Shown here: positions 1 through 9,253 of the stretch, in pieces | How positions within the stretch are numbered: the first letter of the stretch is position 1 | Layout: every line of letters begins with the position of its first letter | From: Saccharothrix espanaensis DSM 44229 | GTDB taxonomy: Bacteria > Actinomycetota > Actinomycetes > Mycobacteriales > Pseudonocardiaceae | NCBI RefSeq assembly: GCF_000328705.1 | Contig: NC_019673.1 | Location: forward strand, 3,906,001 to 3,970,000 | DNA length: 64,000 bases | Reading direction: 5' to 3' | Made by a program: the position numbers and the translations under genes | The notes under the pieces: generated by a model | The model's database searches: none | What the model was told of the DNA's origin: nothing | Seen by the model: only the letters and a program-made list of their open reading frames with translations

Positions 1-17
1 CCGAGGAGGCGCACGTG

Positions 18-560
18 ATGAGCAACAGGTCGGCGGGGAACTTACGCTGCCGGTACGACCCACCCGCGGACGTCCTCGAGATCGACGTGCGCGACCTGCC
101 CGGCAGGCTGCGCGCGTTGCTGCTGCTCGACGGCACGCTGACCACCGCGCTGGAGGCGTACCGGCTGGCCCCCGTGGTGGTCGAGGTGCTGTCGCTGGAC
201 CTGGTCGCGCTCGACGCGGACACCGGGCGCTGGCTGGACGCCACGCCCGGCGCGCCGGCGCTGTCCCGGCGGACCGCGCTCTACGACGCCCACACCAACG
301 AACTGCTGGTGGAAGCCGACACCGTGATGCTGCCCGAGCGGCTGCCACCGGCGTTCTCCGACGCGGTGCGCCGCACCGAGCCCGGCATCGGCGACGCGCT
401 GGTCCGGCTGCGCGTCGCGCACCGCCGGGAACTGCTCTGGTACGGCCGCGACCCGGTCGGGCTGGTCCGCTGCCACCGCCTGGTGCACGCGGCGCACCCG
501 GTCGCCTGCGTCCGCGAGTCCTTCCCCGGTGTGGACGCCGGGCCGAGCGGCCCCCGGTGA
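18..560 (+). CDS. Chorismate pyruvate-lyase family protein
   Basis: The 180-residue protein resembles the UbiC/DUF98 chorismate lyase family, which splits chorismate into 4-hydroxybenzoate and pyruvate in the cytoplasm. Visible family features are the N-terminal LLLLDGTLTTALEAY segment, the RRTALYDAHTNELLVEAD core, the EPGIGDAL stretch and a C-terminal RRELLWYGRD block; the length is normal for the family. GAGGAGG at 3-9 sits 8 bases before ATG 18; an in-frame GTG at 15 is an alternative start. The stop overlaps the start of the next gene (an aryl-CoA ligase), so the two are probably translated together and supply 4-hydroxybenzoyl-CoA. Family assignment is from motif recognition, and the product specificity is inferred from the neighbour. 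Confidence 0.75.
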   Translation: MSNRSAGNLRCRYDPPADVLEIDVRDLPGRLRALLLLDGTLTTALEAYRLAPVVVEVLSLDLVALDADTGRWLDATPGAPALSRRTALYDAHTNELLVEADTVMLPERLPPAFSDAVRRTEPGIGDALVRLRVAHRRELLWYGRDPVGLVRCHRLVHAAHPVACVRESFPGVDAGPSGPR

Positions 561-2020
561 GAGCGAACCTGGTCGGCGTGCTGCGGGACCGCGCGCGGGC
601 CGGCGGCTGGCTGCACCGCCCGGCGTACGAGGGGGCGGGCGCGGTCACCCACGCCGAGGTGTACGCGGGCGCGGCCCGGGTAGCGGGCGGCCTGCGCGCC
701 GGCGGCGTCCAGGCGGGTGACCGCGTGGTGCTGCTGCTCGACGACGGCCCGGACTTCGTGTCGGTGTTCCTGGGCGCGGCGACCATCGGGGCCGTCGCGA
801 CCCCGGTCAACCCCCGGCTGCACCCCGACGAGCTGCGCGCCGCCGTCGTGCTCGCCGATCCCGCGCTGGTCGTCTGCCGGCCGGCGGACCTCGCCGCGCT
901 GCACGGGTTCCCGGTGCCGGTGCTCGTCGGGCCGCCGGTCGGCGACCCGGTCGACCCGGTGCCGTGCGGGCTCGACGTCCCGGCGTTCGCGCTGCTCACC
1001 TCGGGCACGACCGGTGCGCCGAGGCTGTGCCCGCACCACCACGCCGACCCGCTGGTCTACCACCGCGCGTTCGGCGGGCCGGTGCTCGGGCTCACGCCGC
1101 AGGACGTCGTGCACTCGGTGTCCAAGATGCACTTCGCCTACGGGCTGGGGAACTCGCTGTTCTACCCGTTGCTCAGCGGCTGCCGCGCGGTGCTCGACGC
1201 CGAACCGGCCACTCCCGACGACGTGCTGCGGATCCTCGACGAGCACGGCGTCACCACGTTGTTCTCGGTGCCGACGTTCTACGCGCGGCTGCTCGCCCAC
1301 CCGCGGGGCGACCGGCTCGGAGCGCTGCGGCTGGCGGTGACCGCCGGCGAGGTCCTGCCGCCGGCGTTGGAGGAGCGGCTGGTGGCGCTGCTGGGGGACC
1401 GGCTGCTCAACGGCATCGGCACCACCGAGGTCGGCCAGGCGTTCACCTCCAACGCGCCGCAAGGGTGGCGGGCGGGCACGGTCGGCCGCGCGCTGCCGCC
1501 CTACGAGGTGCGCGTGGTGGACGAGGCCGGCGCGCCGGTCGGACCGGAGGTGCCGGGCCGGCTGGAGGTGCGCGGCCCGACCGTGACCCTCGGGATGCGC
1601 GCGGACGGCTCCCCGCAACGGACTTCGGGCTGGTCGGCGACCGGTGATCTGGCCACTGTGGACGGTGCCGGGTACGTGCGGGTGTCCGGTCGGGCGGACG
1701 ACGTGGAGAACGTCGGCGGCATCAAGGTGCACCCGGTCGCGGTGGAGCACCTGCTCGCGGCGCACCCGCTCGTGCGCGAGGCGGTGGTGTGCGCGGAGAC
1801 CTCCGGCGGGCTGCTCGCCTACGTCGTGCGCGGCGAGGGCGACGAGTCCGACGACGACCTGACCTCGGCGCTGCTGGCCGCGTGCCGCGAACGGCTGACC
1901 GCGTACAAGGTGCCCCGGACCGTGGTGTACGTGCCCGCGCTGCCGCGCACCGGCTCGGGCAAGCTGCGCCGCCACGTCGTGCGGACGTGGGAGTCCACCG
2001 GCCTGGCCGCACCGATGTGA
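557..2020 (+). CDS. Benzoate/4-hydroxybenzoate--CoA ligase-like adenylating enzyme
   Basis: This is a 487-residue ANL-superfamily adenylating enzyme that would activate an aryl acid with ATP and transfer it to CoA. Seen in order: the P-loop LLTSGTTGAPR (about residues 145-155), the benzoate-CoA-ligase-like VVHSVSKMHFAYGLGNSLFYPL region, GIGTTEVGQAF (about 286), TGDLATVDGAGYVRVSGR (about 362-380) and the C-terminal lysine motif RTGSGKLRR (about 465). It starts at GTG 557, overlapping the TGA of the chorismate lyase by 4 bases. With a 4-hydroxybenzoate-forming enzyme upstream, 4-hydroxybenzoate is the likeliest substrate; benzoate itself or another aryl acid is possible. No downstream partner in the window uses the product, so this is probably the end of an operon that begins to the left. 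Confidence 0.85.
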   Translation: MRANLVGVLRDRARAGGWLHRPAYEGAGAVTHAEVYAGAARVAGGLRAGGVQAGDRVVLLLDDGPDFVSVFLGAATIGAVATPVNPRLHPDELRAAVVLADPALVVCRPADLAALHGFPVPVLVGPPVGDPVDPVPCGLDVPAFALLTSGTTGAPRLCPHHHADPLVYHRAFGGPVLGLTPQDVVHSVSKMHFAYGLGNSLFYPLLSGCRAVLDAEPATPDDVLRILDEHGVTTLFSVPTFYARLLAHPRGDRLGALRLAVTAGEVLPPALEERLVALLGDRLLNGIGTTEVGQAFTSNAPQGWRAGTVGRALPPYEVRVVDEAGAPVGPEVPGRLEVRGPTVTLGMRADGSPQRTSGWSATGDLATVDGAGYVRVSGRADDVENVGGIKVHPVAVEHLLAAHPLVREAVVCAETSGGLLAYVVRGEGDESDDDLTSALLAACRERLTAYKVPRTVVYVPALPRTGSGKLRRHVVRTWESTGLAAPM

Positions 2021-2055
2021 CCACCGGCGAGCCCCCGCGCTGACGGCTCGCCCAC

Positions 2056-2080
2056 CCCGGTCACCGGACCGGTGACCGGG
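2056..2080. promoter_or_regulatory. 25-bp palindrome, candidate TetR operator
   Basis: Two perfect 12-base arms (CCCGGTCACCGG and its complement) flank one central base at 2068. A direct repeat TGACCGGGTGCCACCAG follows at 2073-2089 and 2096-2112, and a 10-bp palindrome GGTGATCACC lies at 2152-2161. All three sit between the ligase stop and the TetR start. A one-base centre makes a poor hairpin loop, so a protein-binding operator for the adjacent TetR regulator is the better reading; a terminator of the ligase operon is the alternative. Confidence 0.4.
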
Positions 2081-2227
2081 TGCCACCAGCACAGATGACC
2101 GGGTGCCACCAGGACCCGGCCGCCCGGCCCGGTGGTCCGTCCGCCGGCGGTGGTGATCACCTGGCCGGGGGTTCGTCGGTGGTGGTCGCCTTGCCGGTGG
2201 TCGGGAGGCGTGGCTAGCGTCGGTCGG

Positions 2228-2884
2228 GTGAGCAGAGCGTTGACGCCCAAGGGCGAGGCGACGAAGGCGCGGATCGTGGCCGGCGCGGCGCGGCTGCTGC
2301 GTGACCGCAACGTCGCCGACACCACGCTGGACGACATCCGCGCCGAGACCGGCACCAGCAAGAGCCAGCTCTTCCACTACTTCCCGGACGGCAAGGACGA
2401 GCTGCTGCTGGCCGTCGCCCGCCACGAGGCCGACCAGGTGATCGACGACCAGCAGCCGCGCCTGGGCGACCTGTCGACGTGGGCCGCCTGGGACGAGTGG
2501 CGCGACATCGTGGTGCGGCGGTACCGGGACCTGGGCGACAACTGCCCGCTCGGCTCGTTGTTCCTCCAGGTCGGCCGGTCCGGCACGGGGGCGAGGTCCG
2601 TTGTGGACGGTCTGCTGCGGCGGTGGGAGGGCTACCTCGCGGACGGGATGCGGGCGTTGCAGGCCGGTGGGCGGCTCGACCCGGCGTTCGACGTGCCGAC
2701 CGCCGCGCGGGCGTTGCTCACCGGCCTTCAGGGCGGGGTGACCATCATGCTGTCCACCGGCTCCGCCGACCACCTCGAAGCCGCGATCGACTGGAGCATC
2801 GCGCGGATGCGCGAGTCGGCGCTCGGTGGGGATGCGCTCAGCCGTGGTACCAGTGACCGTCGAACCGCAGGGTCACCCCGGTGA
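2228..2884 (+). CDS. TetR family transcriptional regulator
   Basis: A 218-residue regulator. The N-terminal helix-turn-helix is clear (TKARIVAGAARLLRDRN, then TGTSKSQLFHYFPDGKDELL, about residues 9-57). A TetR_C ligand domain follows, with the LGSLFLQVGRSG segment and a final amphipathic helix. GTG 2228 was preferred because the TetR domain begins directly after it; the open frame continues upstream to 2132 but that part is not TetR-like. The 3' end overlaps the convergent SDR gene by 47 bases. The palindrome and direct repeats at 2056-2161 could be its operator; control of the convergent oxidoreductase is plausible but unproven. Confidence 0.85.
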   Translation: MSRALTPKGEATKARIVAGAARLLRDRNVADTTLDDIRAETGTSKSQLFHYFPDGKDELLLAVARHEADQVIDDQQPRLGDLSTWAAWDEWRDIVVRRYRDLGDNCPLGSLFLQVGRSGTGARSVVDGLLRRWEGYLADGMRALQAGGRLDPAFDVPTAARALLTGLQGGVTIMLSTGSADHLEAAIDWSIARMRESALGGDALSRGTSDRRTAGSPR

Positions 2885-3626
2885 GGAAGTCGGCCACCGG
2901 GCTCGCCAGGTAGGCGACCGCGCCGGCGACCTCCTCCGGCCGGGCGACCCGGCCGATGTCGTTGGGCGCCAGCAGGCGCACCGCCGCCGGCTCGACCTCC
3001 TCCCACGTCCCGGTGACGCCGTTGGCCGCCGCGACGGCGGTGAACCGCTCGCGGGACCGCTCGGTGAGGATGCCGCCCGGCGCGACGAGGTTCGACGTCA
3101 CGCCGGATTCGCGCAGCTCCCGGGCCAGCGACCGGGTCAGGTTCTCGCGCGCGGAGTTGGTGGCGTTGTAGTGCGGCTGCTGCGCGATCGGGTGCGCGGC
3201 GGTGGCGCTGCCGATCTGGACCACCCGGCCCCAGCGGCGTTCCCGCATCGCGGGCACCAGGCGGCGGATCAGCCGGACGCCGGCGACCACGTTGGTGTTG
3301 TAGATGGCCAGCCACTCGTCGGGCGTGGTGCTCCACCAGTCCCGGCTCAGGTCGAAGTACCCGGCGTTGTTGACCAGGACGTCGACCGGTCCGGCCTGGT
3401 CGGCCACGGCGTCGGCCGCGGTGTCGGAGTCCAGCGGGCCGACGACGTGGTCGGCGGTGCCGCCCGCGTCGCGGATCCGGGCCGCCACGGCGGCGGTCCG
3501 GTCGGCGTCGCGCCCGTGCACGACCACAGTCGCGCCCTCGGCGGCGAGCAGCGCGGCGATCGCCGCGCCCAACCCCGAACTGGAGCCGGTCACGAGCGCG
3601 CGTTTGCCGGTCAGGTGCAGGTCCAT
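2838..3626 (-). CDS. SDR family oxidoreductase with YxxxN in place of YxxxK
   Basis: A 262-residue short-chain dehydrogenase/reductase. The Rossmann cofactor motif TGSSSGLG is near residues 13-20, NNAG near 85, and the catalytic Ser lies in QIGSATAAHP. The active-site motif reads HYNATNSAREN: Tyr153 is present, but the usual Lys four residues later is Asn157. The C-terminal PEEVAGAVAYLASPVADFLTGVTL block is typical. Start ATG 3626 is preceded by GGGGAG. The enzyme should be an NAD(P)-dependent oxidoreductase, but the missing Lys makes the reaction uncertain. Related SDRs with a Y-x-x-x-N motif exist to my knowledge, so it need not be dead. Confidence 0.85.
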   Translation of the reverse strand: MDLHLTGKRALVTGSSSGLGAAIAALLAAEGATVVVHGRDADRTAAVAARIRDAGGTADHVVGPLDSDTAADAVADQAGPVDVLVNNAGYFDLSRDWWSTTPDEWLAIYNTNVVAGVRLIRRLVPAMRERRWGRVVQIGSATAAHPIAQQPHYNATNSARENLTRSLARELRESGVTSNLVAPGGILTERSRERFTAVAAANGVTGTWEEVEPAAVRLLAPNDIGRVARPEEVAGAVAYLASPVADFLTGVTLRFDGHWYHG

Positions 3627-3789
3627 CGGTGTTCTCCCCGGAGGTGTCGAAGGGCGGGTCGAACCCCACCGTGCCCGCGAAAAAATGGACCAGCAAGTCC
3701 AGAAATGTCCCGGACCCGGGGCGGTCAGCACGGCGCGCTGCCCCCGCCGGAACGCCCAGGGGAATGCGACGCCGTACCAGGCCGGCGCA

Positions 3790-4088
3790 CCCCCTGCGCG
3801 TTCCTCGGCATCCCGTTCGGCGAGCCGGCGGTGACCGACTGCGGCGACGTCGTCGGCGACCGGGTCGCCCAGGTGGGCCTGCGGCCAGGTCGGCAGCGCC
3901 CGGCCCGCCGACCTGGCCGACGCCCGCGCGCGGCGGGCAACCACCTGGTCACGGCGTGGGACCTGCCCGAGCGCGGCGCGGGGGCGGTGCCGGGCCGCCT
4001 GACCTACCCGCAGATCCGGACGTTGGTCGGCGGCTTGGCCCGGGACCGGCTGTTGCTGAACATCGTCGGCCTGCAACGAAACCCGTGA
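3790..4088 (+). pseudogene. Possible arginase/agmatinase-family remnant
   Basis: No intact gene is visible between 3627 and 4096. One + frame holds two pieces that look like the two ends of a ureohydrolase: CAFLGIPFGEP...DCGDVVGD at the left (compare the GVPFD and LGDV motifs of the family) and PGRLTYPQIRTLVGGLA...LNIVGL..NP just before the stop (compare the GGLT...LVRGL...NIVGMDVVEVAP end of agmatinase). The metal-binding middle (GGDHS, DAHxD, SxDxDxxDP) is absent, so this would be a gene with a large internal deletion. The match is weak and from memory only. Confidence 0.3.
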
Positions 4089-4096
4089 ACGGCGGG

Positions 4097-5613
<1,517 letters not shown>

Positions 5614-5740
5614 GGGGATGACACTCCGGAGTCGGCTGGAGACGCACTTCTGGTGGGGAAGCGGGTCCTCGGCTAGGAGACTCGGGGCGTCGACATGGTT
5701 CTCAGGCCAGCCCGCGCGGCACGGCCTTGTCGTGCCGATA

Positions 5741-5778
5741 AAAACGGGCCGGCGCGCACTGGGTGTGCGCGCCGGCCC
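5741..5778 (-). terminator. Intrinsic terminator of the snapalysin-like gene
   Basis: A perfect 14-bp stem (5746-5759 with 5765-5778) and a 5-base loop are followed, in the minus direction, by CGTTTTTA. It lies 15 bases after the protease stop. Stem plus T-run makes this a classic rho-independent terminator, unusual for its clear T-run in such GC-rich DNA. Confidence 0.85.
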
Positions 5779-5792
5779 GGTGGCGTGCTCCG

Positions 5793-6371
5793 CTACACGC
5801 CCGCCAACGCCGCAGCGTCGAAGATCGTGCTGTCGTCCGGCCGCTCGCCGGACCCGGTACCGGACAGGCCGGGCCGGGCGGCCCAGAACCGCTGGACGGC
5901 GGCGAGTTCCTGCGCGTTCGGCTGCGCGTTGTCGCACCGGCCGCCGGCCATCACCTTGTCGCAGTTGCCGATGTCCTGCGGGTGGTTCAAGCCCAGGATG
6001 TGCCCGAACTCGTGCACCACCACGCGCAGCGGACCCGCGCCCGAGGACTTGATCTGGTTGCGGTAGAAGGTGATCGTGCCCCGGGTGCAGCCGACGCAGC
6101 TGGCCATGCCCGGCGCGGCCCCGTTCTGCGCGGTCGACGCGGTGATCCCGCCCGACCCCTTGACCAGCTTGACGCTGGTGACGCCGGCGTTCCAGATCTG
6201 CGCGGCCTGGTCGACCAGCGGCGCGAGCTCGGCCGCCCGGCTGGAGTCGTAGTAGATGGTGCGCACCGCGACCCGGGACGCGTCCTGGGGCGCGGCGACG
6301 GCGGTCGGCGTGCCGACCAGGGCGACCGCGACCACCCCGACGATCGCCGCCACAAGTTTCGCTCGGAACAA
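5793..6371 (-). CDS. Secreted snapalysin-like zinc metalloprotease
   Basis: A 192-residue exported protease. The N-terminus (LFRAKLVAAIVGVVAVALVGTPTAVAAP) is a signal peptide ending near residue 28. The mature part carries HEFGHILGLNH near residue 120, then DIGNCDKVMAGGRC and PNAQELAAVQRFWA, matching the order seen in snapalysin (small neutral protease, peptidase M7) of Streptomyces. Snapalysin usually has Asp as the third zinc ligand; here the position is His, as in other metzincins. TTG 6371 is chosen as start because AAGGAG lies 6-7 bases upstream. The gene is divergent from a serine-hydrolase lipoprotein and ends in a strong terminator. Confidence 0.8.
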   Translation of the reverse strand: MFRAKLVAAIVGVVAVALVGTPTAVAAPQDASRVAVRTIYYDSSRAAELAPLVDQAAQIWNAGVTSVKLVKGSGGITASTAQNGAAPGMASCVGCTRGTITFYRNQIKSSGAGPLRVVVHEFGHILGLNHPQDIGNCDKVMAGGRCDNAQPNAQELAAVQRFWAARPGLSGTGSGERPDDSTIFDAAALAGV

Positions 6372-6634
6372 CGCAGGCTCCTTCGTTCGACGCGTGCTTC
6401 CCGAACACCGACCCGGCGCCGTGGCGGTTGCGGCGGCGGTGTCGATCTGTCCCGAAGGTAGCGCCACCGACCTGGGCCGGAGGCATAGCACCTGGCCATA
6501 ACGCCGCTCTTGCTGCGCGAACACCCCCGGGAGTCCACGGTGGACGGCCGCCGCGCTTGCTCCGTTCGCCCGCGTCGGACCGTTCGCGGCCGGGAGAGAA
6601 TGTCTGCCTGCCAGGGGACTCCCGAGGGGGATCG

Positions 6635-7741
6635 ATGATCGTTGTGCGCGTGGCGGCGGCGGTGTGCGCCGCGGTGTGCGGGGCCGCCCTGGTGGCCGGC
6701 TGCGTCGGCGACGGGACCACGCCGCCCGCGCCGCCGTCCACCGCGCCGAACGTCGTGGCCCGGCTGGAGCAGGCCCTCGCACCGCTGGAACGGCAGGGGT
6801 TCCGCGGCGTGGTCGAGGTGCGCCGGGACGACCGGGTGCTGGTCTCCCGGGCGTTCGGCCCCGCCGACGTCGCCGCCGGCCGGCCGAACACCCCGGCCAC
6901 CCGGTTCCGGGTCGCGTCGGTGACCAAGCAGTTCACCGCGGTCGGCATCCTGCTGCTCCAGGAACAGGGCCGGCTCAAGGCGACCGACGCGGCGTGCGCG
7001 CACCTGCCGGCCTGCCCGCCGGCGTGGTCCGCGGTCACCATCGAGCAGTTGATCACGCACACCGCCGGCGTGGTCCGCAACGTCGTGGACACGCCGCAGG
7101 AGCGGGCGGCGCTGCTGGCCACCCGGCCGTCGCACCTCGACCTGGCCGCCCGGATCCTGGCCCGGCCGCTGGGCGCGCCCGGCACGTGGGCCTACAGCAA
7201 CGCCGGCTACGACCTGCTGGGCGCGGTGATCGAGCACGTGTCCGGGCGGACCTACGGCGCGTTCCTGCGCGCCTCCGTGCTCGACCCGCTGGGCATGGGC
7301 GACTCCGGCATCGACTGGCCCGCGGCCGAGCCGTCGACCCGCGCGGTGGGCTACGTCGGGCCGGCCACGCCGGCACCGTCGGTGGACGACGAGTTCCAAG
7401 CGGCCGGCGCGCTCTACGCCACGACCGGCGACCTGGCCCGGTGGAACACCTTCCTGCTCACCGGCACCCCGCCGCTGCTCACCCCGGCGACCAGGGACCT
7501 CGTCCTCGCGCCGACCGTGCCGGTGCCCGGGATGAGCGTCCGCTACGGCTACGGGGTGCAGACCTGGCGGGACGGCAAGGACCTGGCCATCGAGCACAAC
7601 GGCGGGATGCCGGGCTTCCGCACCTACAACGGCATCCACCCCGGCACGAGGACGTCGGTCACCGTCGTCACCAACCTCGACACGTTCGACCCGTCGACCT
7701 CGGGGCACACCCTGATGGACATCGCGGTCCGCTACGACTGA
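6635..7741 (+). CDS. Serine hydrolase (beta-lactamase/D-Ala-D-Ala peptidase fold), lipoprotein
   Basis: A 368-residue member of the class C beta-lactamase-like serine hydrolases (PF00144). The N-terminus has a lipobox LVAGC, so the mature protein is probably tethered to the outer face of the membrane. Active-site motifs are visible: SVTK (Ser near residue 95) in FRVASVTKQF, YSN in WAYSNAGYDLLG, and HNGG in the IEHNGGMPGF segment. Likely roles are D-alanyl-D-alanine peptidase or esterase; true beta-lactamase activity cannot be told from sequence. It stands alone, divergent from the snapalysin-like gene. Confidence 0.85.
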   Translation: MIVVRVAAAVCAAVCGAALVAGCVGDGTTPPAPPSTAPNVVARLEQALAPLERQGFRGVVEVRRDDRVLVSRAFGPADVAAGRPNTPATRFRVASVTKQFTAVGILLLQEQGRLKATDAACAHLPACPPAWSAVTIEQLITHTAGVVRNVVDTPQERAALLATRPSHLDLAARILARPLGAPGTWAYSNAGYDLLGAVIEHVSGRTYGAFLRASVLDPLGMGDSGIDWPAAEPSTRAVGYVGPATPAPSVDDEFQAAGALYATTGDLARWNTFLLTGTPPLLTPATRDLVLAPTVPVPGMSVRYGYGVQTWRDGKDLAIEHNGGMPGFRTYNGIHPGTRTSVTVVTNLDTFDPSTSGHTLMDIAVRYD

Positions 7742-7791
7742 CCGCGAACCCGGTGTTACGGTGCCCGGACGTCCGCGCAGCGAGGAGTGGC

Positions 7792-8007
7792 ATGGCCGCC
7801 GAGGAAGAACCCGGGACCGAGTTCCCGCACCGGATCGGGAAGACCGCCCGGCGCGTGCTGTTCCTCAACGGCTACACCCGCTACGACCACCTGACCGCCA
7901 CCACGGCGAAGGAACTGCTGAAGCTGCACGGCATGGGCAAGAAGGGGATCACGATCCTGCGCGAGGAACTCGCCGAACGCGGCCTGGCGTTCGCCGACGA
8001 GTCCTGA
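7792..8007 (+). CDS. Small RNA polymerase alpha-CTD-like protein
   Basis: A 71-residue protein with the helix-hairpin-helix fold signature of the RNA polymerase alpha C-terminal domain: RIGKTARRVLFLNGYTRYDHLTATTAKELLKLHGMGKKGITILREELAERGL. In the alpha subunit this domain binds UP elements and regulators; free-standing copies are common in actinomycetes and their role is unclear. GAGGAG lies about 8 bases before ATG 7792. It is 50 bases downstream of the serine hydrolase and may be cotranscribed with it. Confidence 0.75.
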   Translation: MAAEEEPGTEFPHRIGKTARRVLFLNGYTRYDHLTATTAKELLKLHGMGKKGITILREELAERGLAFADES

Positions 8008-8187
8008 CCGCCGGATCCCCGGTACGGCGAGCCCGGACCGACCTCTCACCCCTCGCACGCCGCACAGCACGCACACCGCCGGCACCACCCCGATCCGCCC
8101 GACGCCGCCTCCTCCGCTGTTCCCTCGCCTGGCGCGCGCGACTCCGGTGGCTGCTCGTCCGCGTGATCACGGCCCTGGTCGCCGCGT

Positions 8188-9231
8188 TCACGCCCTCGCG
8201 GCCCTGACCTCCGGCGAGCTGTTCTCGCGGTAGTGGTCCCAGCTCGCCTTGCACGCCAGGGCGAGTTCGGTCACCCGCGCCGGGTCGGGGTCCGGCCAGT
8301 CGGTGCCGGGCGACATCAGGTGTGCGGCACCGGCCGGGCCCAGCAGGTACTCGCGGCGGAACTCCGCCTGCACCGCCTCGACGCCCGGGAACCGCGCGCC
8401 GGTGTGGATGATCTCGTTGCTGCCCAGGTAGGGCTGGTTGAGCGCCACGTCGCCCGGCTCGGCCGCGAACCCGACCCGGTGCGCGTCGGCCAGCGCGCGC
8501 AGCAGGTCCGGGCGCATGGTGACCGGGTTGTCGCCCCGCCGCTCGCCGTGCGCGTCGCCCCGGTTGGACAGGGCGACGACCGGCGGCAGGCGGTCGGCTT
8601 CCGGGCGCGGCACGTCCACCGCGCCGTCCGGCCTGGTCGTGTGGTTCATGGTGTCGTGGAACGACAGGAACGTCACGCCGCGCCCGGCGCGGGCGACCAG
8701 GTCGTCCCGGGTGCGCTCGTAGACGTCGACGCCGACCGCCGCGACCTCGGCCAGCGCGTCCGCCAGCTCGTCGGGGCTGCCGACGAAGACCGGCATGAAC
8801 GAGAACGTCACCGGGCGCACCGCGTCGCAGCCGGACAGGTCGACGCGCGCGCCCGGCCCGGCGGCCCGGACCCGCTCGAACGCCTCCCGCAGGCCCGCCG
8901 CCAGGTCGTCCGGCCGGGCCCGGTTCGGGTCCCGGACCAGCCGGGGGTGCGGGTTCTGCACGGCGACGACCCGGGGGTCCAGCTCGGCCCACCGCCGCAC
9001 GACGGGCGCGGTCGAGCAGTCGGTGAAGTCGTACTGGAGCCGCCGGGTCAGCGCCGGCGACAGGAACCCCGCCAGTTCCGCCGGGATCGCCGCGCCGGCG
9101 TGCGGGCAGCTCACCACCAGGTCGGCGGCGGCCAGCGCCTCGGCCAGCGGGCGCCGGTCCCGGTCGGCGTAGAAGGTGATGTCCTCGGCGGTGAAGCGGG
9201 TCCCGCGCGGGATGAGCACCGGGGCGGACAT
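8188..9231 (-). CDS. N-formylglutamate amidohydrolase family protein
   Basis: A 347-residue protein with family-type motifs VVSCPHAGAAIPAEL (about residues 39-53), QYDFTDCSTAPVVRRW, NPHPRLVRDPNR, FLSFHDTMNHT and ALSNRGD. The family (HutG-like and relatives) hydrolyses N-formyl or N-acyl amino acids with a metal. It starts at ATG 9231 behind a GGAGG site, 22 bases after the dicarboxylate transporter on the same strand, so the two form an operon. This suggests that the transporter imports or exports the acidic substrate or product (formyl-Glu, Glu, Asp or similar). No histidine-degradation genes are nearby, so a HutG role is not supported. Confidence 0.7.
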   Translation of the reverse strand: MSAPVLIPRGTRFTAEDITFYADRDRRPLAEALAAADLVVSCPHAGAAIPAELAGFLSPALTRRLQYDFTDCSTAPVVRRWAELDPRVVAVQNPHPRLVRDPNRARPDDLAAGLREAFERVRAAGPGARVDLSGCDAVRPVTFSFMPVFVGSPDELADALAEVAAVGVDVYERTRDDLVARAGRGVTFLSFHDTMNHTTRPDGAVDVPRPEADRLPPVVALSNRGDAHGERRGDNPVTMRPDLLRALADAHRVGFAAEPGDVALNQPYLGSNEIIHTGARFPGVEAVQAEFRREYLLGPAGAAHLMSPGTDWPDPDPARVTELALACKASWDHYRENSSPEVRAARA

Positions 9232-9253
9232 GGGTCCTCCGATCCTGCGGGGG

